A stretch of 64,000 nt of DNA from Bacillus velezensis (lineage in GTDB: Bacteria > Bacillota > Bacilli > Bacillales > Bacillaceae). The translations under genes were made by a program, and so were the position numbers. The notes under the pieces were generated by a model. That model did not search any database, had not been told where the DNA came from, and worked only from the letters and a program-made list of their open reading frames with translations. The stretch lies in assembly GCF_001461825.1 (NCBI RefSeq), contig NZ_LLZC01000019.1:814947-878946 (forward strand), in the 5' to 3' direction. This document shows positions 58,653 through 64,000 of the stretch, piece after piece. The stretch's first letter is position 1; each line of letters opens with the position of its first letter.

Positions 58653-59116
58653 GTTTGAAAAGAAAAGCGTGTTTTCACCTTGCACTCTACGGATTGGCCT
58701 GCTGGACGCTTATTTCCTTTATGGAAGCGGCGCCGCGGATCGCCCAGTTTTTCCAAACGGAGGGGAGCGGTTCATTTGAGCTGAATATCACTCCGTTTCT
58801 GCTGTTTACCGTTTGTGCCGCATTGTATATCTATGCCGAAAAGAAAAAACGAAACGGCAAAAAGCACAAGCTTGTGCCCGATGAATTTGAGGAACAGGAT
58901 GAAAGAGAACGAATGATGACGGCTAAAGCTTGCCGTTCCTCGTATATCGCCGTTTACTTCTCATTGCCGGCCGCAGCCGTTCTGCTTTTGTTTTATCCGC
59001 AGATTCAGCCGCATCTTCCCTTTTTTCCGATTCTTTTGATTTTCATTCTGATGATGATTCAGCATTTGGCTTATGTTTTCACTTTTCATAAGCACGGCAA
59101 AAACTCCGGTTCATGA
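58649..59116 (+). CDS. ygaO: Membrane protein YgaO, coupled to YgzD
   Basis: The 155-residue protein has four hydrophobic segments (about 7-25, 40-62, 97-117 and 125-145) with a central charged stretch (EKKKRNGKKHKLVPDEFEEQDERER). This resembles the DUF membrane partners that accompany small Xre regulators in many Firmicutes, where the membrane protein may sequester the regulator. Function is unknown. It ends in a hairpin shared with rpsN2. Confidence 0.82.
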   Translation: MSLKRKACFHLALYGLACWTLISFMEAAPRIAQFFQTEGSGSFELNITPFLLFTVCAALYIYAEKKKRNGKKHKLVPDEFEEQDERERMMTAKACRSSYIAVYFSLPAAAVLLLFYPQIQPHLPFFPILLIFILMMIQHLAYVFTFHKHGKNSGS

Positions 59117-59131
59117 CAGATCCGGAGTTTT
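59100..59131. terminator. ygaO / rpsN2 bidirectional terminator
   Basis: AAAACTCCGG pairs with CCGGAGTTTT; the stem overlaps the end of ygaO and is followed by TTACATT. It lies between convergent genes. Confidence 0.82.
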
Positions 59132-59136
59132 TTACA

Positions 59137-59406
59137 TTACCAGCTCGCTTTTTTCACCCCGGGAATCCGGCCTTTATGGGCCAGCTCCCTGAATGCGATT
59201 CTGGACAATTTAAATTTTCTCATATATCCGCGGGGCCGCCCCGTCACCGTACAGCGGTTATGAAGCCTGGCCGGAGCAGAATCACGCGGCAGTTTGCTCA
59301 GCGCTTCCCAGTCTCCTTTTGCCTTTAATTCTCTTCGGATGTCCGCATATTGTTCAACAAGCTTCTGCCGCTTGAGCTCTTTGATCACTTTTGATTTTTT
59401 GGCCAT
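59137..59406 (-). CDS. rpsN2: Zinc-independent ribosomal protein S14 paralogue RpsN2 (YhzA)
   Basis: This 89-residue S14 is the C-minus type: the CxxC-x12-CxxC zinc ribbon of the main S14 is missing, with [30 protein letters not shown] in that region. It replaces the zinc-requiring S14 under zinc limitation and frees zinc. A Zur-box-like palindrome upstream supports zinc-dependent repression. Confidence 0.96.
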   Translation of the reverse strand: MAKKSKVIKELKRQKLVEQYADIRRELKAKGDWEALSKLPRDSAPARLHNRCTVTGRPRGYMRKFKLSRIAFRELAHKGRIPGVKKASW

Positions 59407-59421
59407 TTCAGCACTCCTATC

Positions 59422-59473
59422 AAATCGTAATAATTACGTTTTGTATCATATCATCCATATGAGTATCGTGCAA
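59422..59473 (-). promoter_or_regulatory. rpsN2 promoter with Zur box
   Basis: TTGCAC (59468-59473) and TATGAT (59445-59450) are 17 bases apart on the minus strand. At 59422-59442 lies AAATCGTAAT-A-ATTACGTTTT, a near-perfect match to the Zur palindrome AAATCGTAATNATTACGATTT (two mismatches), placed at the start site where bound Zur-Zn would block transcription. Confidence 0.92.
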
Positions 59474-59487
59474 GCTAAGCGCTTAAA

Positions 59488-59509
59488 AAGGCGGGTGAAT
59501 ACCCGCCTT
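59488..59509 (-). terminator. ssuD terminator
   Basis: AAGGCGGGT pairs with ACCCGCCTT, followed by TTTAAGCG on the minus strand. About 70 bases separate it from the ssuD stop, and I see no gene in that gap. Confidence 0.82.
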
Positions 59510-59580
59510 CACTGCCGGCATTTCCCCGGAAATGAATCCGCAGAAAGCGCCCGCCGTCAATTATCCGCCTTGCGACGTCA

Positions 59581-60717
59581 TCAGACTGTCGCTTTATTTC
59601 CTCTTGCAAAATGGTCGTTTCCCATTGCTTCACCCAGTCTGCGCTCAAGCTTTTTAGTCCGTTCATTCTGAAACGGCAGAAGCGGAAACACGAGTTCAGC
59701 CAGATAATAAGCTTCTTCCAGATGCGGGTAGCCTGAAAAGATAAACGACTCAATGCCGAGTGCCTGATACTCTAAAATTCGATCGGCGACGGTCTGGGGA
59801 TCACCGACAAGCGCCGTGCCCGCTCCGCCTCTGACCAGTCCGATGCCAGCCCAGAGATTCGGACTGATCTCAAGCTTCGAGCGGTCACCGTTATGGAGAT
59901 CGGCCATCCGTTTTTGTCCTGAAGAATCAGCGCGCCGGAGCGCAGCCTGCGCTTTCGCAATCGTCTCTTCGTCTAAATGGCTGATTAATCGTTCAGCCGC
60001 TTCCCATGCCTCTTTCTCAGTCTCCCGGACAATCACGTGAAGCCTGATGCCAAAACGCATTGTCCTTCCTTTCTTGGCAGCCTGTTTTTTAACGGTTTCA
60101 ATCTTTTCTTTTACCTGCTCCGGCGGCTCTCCCCATGTTAAATAGACATCTGTATGTTTCGCCGCAGCCTCAATTCCCGCCTGTGATGAACCGCCGAAAT
60201 ATAATGGCGGATGCGGAGACTGTTTTGGCGCAAACAGCAGATTGCTGTTTTCCACTTTGATATGGTCCCCTTCATATGTCACCGTTTCGCCCCGCATGAG
60301 TCCGCGCCAGACGGTTAAAAATTCTTCAGTCGCCTTATAACGTTCATCGTGGCTGATAAACATGCCGTCTCCCGCCAGTTCATAAGGATCTCCGCCCGCT
60401 ACGACATTTACGAGCAAACGGCCGTCTGACAGCCGGTCCATTGTCGACGCCATTCTCGCGGCGACAGACGGCTGCATCAGTCCCGGACGGACCGCCACTA
60501 AAAATTTCAAGTCACTCGTTTCCCCCGCTAAAGCGGCAGCCGTCAGCCACGGGTCTTCACATGATCTCCCCGTCGGCAGCAGAACCCCCGTATACCCGAG
60601 TCTGTCCGCCGCCTGTGCCACTTGCTTAAAATAAAGATGATCCGCCGTTCTCCCTCCCGTTTGCGTCCCTAAATACCGGCCGTCACCATGCGTCGGAATA
60701 AACCAAAGAATCTCCAT
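59581..60717 (-). CDS. ssuD: FMNH2-dependent alkanesulfonate monooxygenase SsuD
   Basis: The 378-residue luciferase-like monooxygenase splits alkanesulfonates into aldehyde and sulfite. Characteristic are [17 protein letters not shown] at the N terminus, the [24 protein letters not shown] loop and NVVAGGDP. An external FMN reductase must supply reduced flavin; azr-type or another flavin reductase may do so, but none is in the operon. Last gene of ssuBACD here. Confidence 0.95.
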   Translation of the reverse strand: MEILWFIPTHGDGRYLGTQTGGRTADHLYFKQVAQAADRLGYTGVLLPTGRSCEDPWLTAAALAGETSDLKFLVAVRPGLMQPSVAARMASTMDRLSDGRLLVNVVAGGDPYELAGDGMFISHDERYKATEEFLTVWRGLMRGETVTYEGDHIKVENSNLLFAPKQSPHPPLYFGGSSQAGIEAAAKHTDVYLTWGEPPEQVKEKIETVKKQAAKKGRTMRFGIRLHVIVRETEKEAWEAAERLISHLDEETIAKAQAALRRADSSGQKRMADLHNGDRSKLEISPNLWAGIGLVRGGAGTALVGDPQTVADRILEYQALGIESFIFSGYPHLEEAYYLAELVFPLLPFQNERTKKLERRLGEAMGNDHFARGNKATV

Positions 60718-60741
60718 ATGAATCTCTCCTTTTTTAATAGG

Positions 60742-61575
60742 TTACCCTTCATAACTGTTCCGCCATTTTAATAGTTTCCGTTCGAGCATTCTGACCAATG
60801 CATCTGTCAGCTTGCCGACAGCCGCAAAAATGATAATGCCGACAAACACCTTATTTGTCTGTGAAAATTGTCTGGCATCCATAATCATATAACCGACGCC
60901 TTCGCTCGAGCCCATCAGTTCCGCCACCACAAGACCGAGCCACGCAATGCCCAGAGAGAGCCTGATGCCGAGCAGGATATTCGGCAGAGATGCCGGAAGA
61001 ATTAATTTCGCCATCTGCTGATACCAGTTAAATTCCAGCACACGCGCGACGTCAAACAGCTTCGCGTCCACACTGCGGATTCCGAGAAACGTATTAATGT
61101 ACACGGGGAAAAAAGCCCCCAATGCGATCAGCAGAATTTTTGATGTCTCATCAAATCCGAACCACAAAATGAACAGAGGAGTCACGGCCAAGTGCGGAAC
61201 CGTTCTGAGCATTTGCAGAGACGGATCAAGATATGCTTCCGTCCGCTTTGAGAAACCGACCAGCAGCCCGAAAACAAGTCCAAGGCCCGCGCCAAGCAGA
61301 AATCCGGCAGCCGCCCGGTATAAGCTGATCTCTAAATGACCCCAAAGCTCACCTGAAAGAAGAAGTTCCTGAAACGTCTGCAAGATGACGACAGGCGACG
61401 GGAGCACCGTGGCCGAGACGATGCCCAGACTTGCGATAAACTGCCATACTGCGATGACCGCAGCCGGGAGTACAACCCCTTTCATCCATTGGTATGAATA
61501 CTTCCGGGATCTTGCCAGAGCTTTCTTTTCTGATTGGCTTATTGCGCCGGCAGCCGTTGATGCTTCTGCTTTCAT
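60742..61575 (-). CDS. ssuC: Alkanesulfonate ABC transporter permease SsuC
   Basis: The 277-residue protein has six membrane spans of the BPD_transp_1 type with the EAA-like loop ARVLEFNWYQQMAKLILPASLPNILLGIRLSLG near residue 185. It forms the membrane channel with ATPase SsuB. The ATG overlaps the ssuA stop by one base (TAATG). It precedes ssuD by 24 bases. Confidence 0.95.
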   Translation of the reverse strand: MKAEASTAAGAISQSEKKALARSRKYSYQWMKGVVLPAAVIAVWQFIASLGIVSATVLPSPVVILQTFQELLLSGELWGHLEISLYRAAAGFLLGAGLGLVFGLLVGFSKRTEAYLDPSLQMLRTVPHLAVTPLFILWFGFDETSKILLIALGAFFPVYINTFLGIRSVDAKLFDVARVLEFNWYQQMAKLILPASLPNILLGIRLSLGIAWLGLVVAELMGSSEGVGYMIMDARQFSQTNKVFVGIIIFAAVGKLTDALVRMLERKLLKWRNSYEG

Positions 61576-62564
61576 TACTTGCCATCCCCCGTTTCAAGCG
61601 CTTTTTTAATAAATGAATTGTCGACAACGTCTTTTACATGAATTTTCTTATGAATCGCTTTTGTTTGATATTGAAAATCAGCGGTTTCCTGCTGGGCTTT
61701 GACAATATCATCATTGATCGGTTCATTGAGAGGCTCAGTATTGTTAAGCACGTTTCTGACGACTTTCGGATCAAGATGTTTGATTTTCGCATATAAGGAG
61801 ACGGCTTCATCTTTGTGTTCCTTTTGCCATGTAACTGCTTTATTGAACACTTTCAGAAAACGGACAACCTCATCCGGGTGTTCTTTGGAAAATCCCGTTC
61901 TGACTAACGTGAAACCGGGAGAATATAAATCTGTGCTTTCTCCGTTCGCCAATATTTCCGCCCCGTGCTGCAGCGTTTCAATCGACAAATACGGCTCCCA
62001 AATGGACCATGCGTCAACTGATTTGTTTTCAAAAGCGGAAACCGCCTCATCAGGCTGAAGCTGGATGATGGTGACGTCATCGGCGGAAAGCCCCGCTTTA
62101 TCTAAAGCTTTATAAAGAAAATCAAAGCCGCTGCTGCCTTTGGCTACGGCGATTTTTTTACCTTTCAATTCTTTCAGGCTCTGAATGCCGCTGCCCTTGT
62201 TTACGAGAATACCGTTTGCCTTTAACCCGTCCTGAGACAGCCCGATCTCTTTAAAATCAATTCCTGCCGCCTGACCGGAAATGACCGGTGAATTGCCGAC
62301 CTGGGAAAAATCAAGCTTATCGGCGGCAAGACCTTCAAATTGCGGAGGACCGCTTTGGAATTCGACCCATTTTACTTTTATTCCGTCTTTTTTGAAGGCC
62401 TCTTCAAACCAGCCTTTTTCCTTGGCAATGAGAAGCGGGCTTAAACTCTGCTGGATGCCGATCCGGATTTCTTTCACCGTTTTCCCGCTCCCTCCTGTCC
62501 CGTCTGCACTGCATCCGGCTGACATCATGACTGCTGCGGCTAAAAGAATGATGATTTTTTTCAC
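61575..62564 (-). CDS. ssuA: Alkanesulfonate-binding lipoprotein SsuA
   Basis: The 329-residue solute-binding lipoprotein has a signal with lipobox MSAGC (Cys18) and a periplasmic-binding fold: EIRIGIQQSLSPLLIAKEKGWFEEA near residue 33 and NSPVISGQAAGIDFKE near residue 86. It binds sulfonates outside the cell for SsuC/SsuB. Second gene of the operon, 16 bases after ssuB. Confidence 0.94.
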   Translation of the reverse strand: MKKIIILLAAAVMMSAGCSADGTGGSGKTVKEIRIGIQQSLSPLLIAKEKGWFEEAFKKDGIKVKWVEFQSGPPQFEGLAADKLDFSQVGNSPVISGQAAGIDFKEIGLSQDGLKANGILVNKGSGIQSLKELKGKKIAVAKGSSGFDFLYKALDKAGLSADDVTIIQLQPDEAVSAFENKSVDAWSIWEPYLSIETLQHGAEILANGESTDLYSPGFTLVRTGFSKEHPDEVVRFLKVFNKAVTWQKEHKDEAVSLYAKIKHLDPKVVRNVLNNTEPLNEPINDDIVKAQQETADFQYQTKAIHKKIHVKDVVDNSFIKKALETGDGK

Positions 62565-62579
62565 TTCGCTTCGTCCCTT

Positions 62580-63347
62580 CTATATCCCGGACCCATCCGC
62601 AAACCGGAGGTCTTCCGTTTTCTCAAACTCAGAAAGCACCTTCTGCCGGACAGCCTGAAAATCCGCTGACGTCCGATTGCGCGGATGCGGAAGCTGAATC
62701 GGCATCAGACTGTGCAGCCGGCCGGGCTTTGCCCTGAGGATCGCCAGCTTATCGCCTAAATAGACGGATTCATCAATATCATGCGTGACCAGAATCATCG
62801 TCGTTTTTTTCTCGCGCCATATATCAAGCAGCACATCCTGCAAATGTTTTCTCGTAAAAGCGTCAAGCGCCCCGAACGGTTCATCTAAAAGCAGCACCTC
62901 CGGCTCGCGCAAAAGGGCTCTGGCGATGGCAACCCGCTGCGACATGCCGCCGGATAATTCGCGCGGATAAGCGTTCTCCGCTCCCTGCAGCCTGACAACC
63001 TCAATCAGATCATCCACTTTTTTCCGAACGGCCGGGTCGTTCATATTGAGATCGGCAGCGATGTTTTGTTTTACCGACAGCCAGGGAAACAGCCGGTGCT
63101 CCTGAAAGATAAATCCCTGCCGGATGCCCGGTCCCGACACATTGCGGCCGTTTATTGTGACAGAGCCTTTATAATCGGTATCAAGACCGGCAATCAATTT
63201 TAAAAGCGTGCTTTTGCCGCATCCGCTCGGCCCGATGACAGTCAAAAATTCTCCCGAAGCAATTGACAGCTCAATATCATTCAGCACCGGTGTTTTCCGG
63301 CCTTCATGCTCAAAAGCTTTTTCTTGTATGCTGATGGTTACAGCCAT
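62580..63347 (-). CDS. ssuB: Alkanesulfonate ABC transporter ATPase SsuB
   Basis: The 255-residue ATPase has Walker A GPSGCGKST near residue 37, Q-loop FQEHRLFPW, signature LSGGMSQRVAIARAL, Walker B VLLLDEPFGALD and H-loop VTHDIDE. ATG at 63347 follows GAGAGGGGAAG; a longer frame of 43 residues would run through the leader terminator and is rejected. First gene of ssuBACD. Confidence 0.95.
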   Translation of the reverse strand: MAVTISIQEKAFEHEGRKTPVLNDIELSIASGEFLTVIGPSGCGKSTLLKLIAGLDTDYKGSVTINGRNVSGPGIRQGFIFQEHRLFPWLSVKQNIAADLNMNDPAVRKKVDDLIEVVRLQGAENAYPRELSGGMSQRVAIARALLREPEVLLLDEPFGALDAFTRKHLQDVLLDIWREKKTTMILVTHDIDESVYLGDKLAILRAKPGRLHSLMPIQLPHPRNRTSADFQAVRQKVLSEFEKTEDLRFADGSGI

Positions 63348-63392
63348 CTGTCTTCCCCTCTCTTTCTGCCGCGTGCGATCGAAAAACAAAAA

Positions 63393-63504
63393 GGCCCCCA
63401 TCTCCGATTGCTTGCAGAGATGGGAGCCTTCGGCGGTCCGATCGGCAACCCGTTTGTTTTTAAATTTGAATATCATGTTAATTCAAATTATTCCGACTTG
63501 TCAA
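63393..63504 (-). promoter_or_regulatory. ssu promoter and leader terminator
   Basis: TTGACA (63499-63504) and TAACAT (63475-63480) are 18 bases apart. About 50 bases later a strong stem forms at 63393-63428 (GGCTCCCATCTC with GAGATGGGGGCC), followed by TTTTTGTTTTT, all before the ssuB ribosome site. So transcription must pass a terminator to reach the operon. As I recall, the B. subtilis ssu genes are reported to be controlled at both initiation and termination by sulfur supply, which this layout fits. Confidence 0.8.
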
Positions 63505-63528
63505 CTATTTTTTATAAGGATTAAAATA

Positions 63529-63558
63529 CGCTCTCCGGCATAACCCTGCCAGAGAGCG
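63529..63558 (-). terminator. Terminator of the amidohydrolase gene
   Basis: CGCTCTCTGGCA pairs with TGCCGGAGAGCG around six bases; on the minus strand TATTTTAAT follows, a weak U-tract. Confidence 0.65.
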
Positions 63559-63569
63559 CATCGGCTGTA

Positions 63570-64000
63570 TCACGTGTTTACTTCCTTTTCTTGCCGGGCG
63601 ATTTTCAATAATGTTCGCGCATTGTTGCCGAATATGTTTTCTATATCTTCTTCCCGCATATTGATTTCCCGGCAGGTCCTCACCTGCTCCTGAAGATATC
63701 TGTATACATATCCTCTCGGAAATCCGTTCGAATCCGTCCCGAAGATGATCCGTTCAGCACCGATTAATTCAGATGTCTTTCGAAACAGAATTTCCAAATC
63801 AAGCGGGTACGGCATCCACCTCATCCACTGATTTGAGCCGGACGTATCAATATACACATTCGGGCAGCTCCAGCACAGCTGAAGCAGTTCCTGATAATAT
63901 CCGGCGCCGAAATGCGGAATGATGAACGGGATATCAGCATACTCTCTCGCGACGCGATAGATGGAGAGCGGGTTGATGTTGCGATGGCTGACAATGCCCC
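63570..64000 (-). CDS. Amidohydrolase-2 family protein, C-terminal part
   Basis: The frame is open on the minus strand from the window edge (64000) to 63570, about 142 residues. It reads IPFIIPHFGAGYYQELLQL, then CPNVYIDTSGSN and RIIFGTDSNGFPRG, the strand-helix pattern with the metal-binding HFG and the late aspartate (GTDS) of amidohydrolase_2 (PF04909-like) enzymes. The start and the N-terminal HxH metal site lie outside. Whether it is related to sulfonate metabolism is not known; it is upstream of ssu but separated by a hairpin and promoter. Confidence 0.8.
   Translation of the reverse strand, partial: GIVSHRNINPLSIYRVAREYADIPFIIPHFGAGYYQELLQLCWSCPNVYIDTSGSNQWMRWMPYPLDLEILFRKTSELIGAERIIFGTDSNGFPRGYVYRYLQEQVRTCREINMREEDIENIFGNNARTLLKIARQEKEVNT

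Noticed and set aside
62580-63476. Longer SsuB start at 63476
   Set aside because: The extra 43 codons would lie within the leader terminator and lack a ribosome site; ATG 63347 has GAGAGGGGAAG upstream.
63393-63480. SAM (S-box) riboswitch or T-box in front of ssuB
   Set aside because: The leader from promoter to terminator is only about 80 bases, too short for either, and I do not find their conserved core sequences.

Overview
The window is a gene-dense bacterial chromosome segment, almost certainly from the Bacillus subtilis group and most like B. velezensis / B. amyloliquefaciens. The proteins are near-identical in length and motif to B. subtilis 168 products, and gene order follows the B. 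subtilis yhb-yhc-yhd region, read here in the reverse direction. Assignment to the velezensis side rests on inference: several orthologues differ from B. subtilis in architecture (YhcR, LytE, YhcM). I see no insertion sequence, prophage, CRISPR array or rRNA operon. One tRNA gene, tRNA-Gly(UCC), is present.

Layout. 1-0.85 kb: the end of the sigM anti-sigma pair (yhdL fragment, yhdK). 0.9-6.2 kb: transporters yhdH and bcaP, dehydrogenase yhdF, minor citrate synthase citA. 6.2-15.6 kb: citR, the LysM/NlpC-P60 wall hydrolases lytE and lytF, phoA, spoVR, ygxB, nsrR, yhdC. 15.7-18.3 kb: yhdB and a tightly overlapping yhcY-yhcZ-azr operon (sensor kinase, response regulator, azoreductase). 18.4-26.7 kb: pgcA and the glycerol block glpD, glpK, glpF, glpP, yhxA with two attenuator leaders. 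26.8-36.9 kb: nitrilase-GNAT fusion yhcX, phosphatase yhcW, CBS protein yhcV, yhcU, pseudouridine synthase yhcT, sortase yhcS with its wall-anchored substrate yhcR, spore-related yhcQ, yhcN and yhcM, and a membrane metallopeptidase. 37-41 kb: tcyP, diguanylate cyclase yhcK, a MetQ-like lipoprotein, cspB. 41-48.8 kb: GntR-controlled ABC cluster yhcE-F-G-H-I and MarR-controlled efflux cluster yhbI-yhbJ-yhcA-yhcB-yhcC. 48.9-57.4 kb: yhbH, prkA, an unannotated small-peptide unit, bactofilins bacF/bacE with yhbD, trmL, yhbB, queG. 57.4-64 kb: a B3/4-like protein, tRNA-Gly, the ygzD-ygaO pair, Zur-boxed rpsN2, the ssuBACD sulfonate operon and a truncated amidohydrolase.

How the genes work together. 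GlpP (24.6 kb) is expected to act on the two terminator leaders in front of glpFK and glpD, so uptake, phosphorylation and oxidation of glycerol respond together. SsuA/B/C import alkanesulfonates and SsuD releases sulfite. YhcS should anchor YhcR through its LPDTS signal. PrkA, YhbH and SpoVR, three proteins that co-occur across bacteria, lie within 42 kb of each other.

I found no clearly undescribed multi-gene system. The strongest leads are a complete 29-residue membrane-peptide transcription unit at 52.3-52.5 kb; a MerR-style promoter/operator in front of yhbD-bacE-bacF; a GntR operator on yhcE; a cysteine-rich GAF sensor kinase coupled to azoreductase; a YhcR lacking its nuclease half; and a 93-bp in-frame tandem repeat in yhcM.
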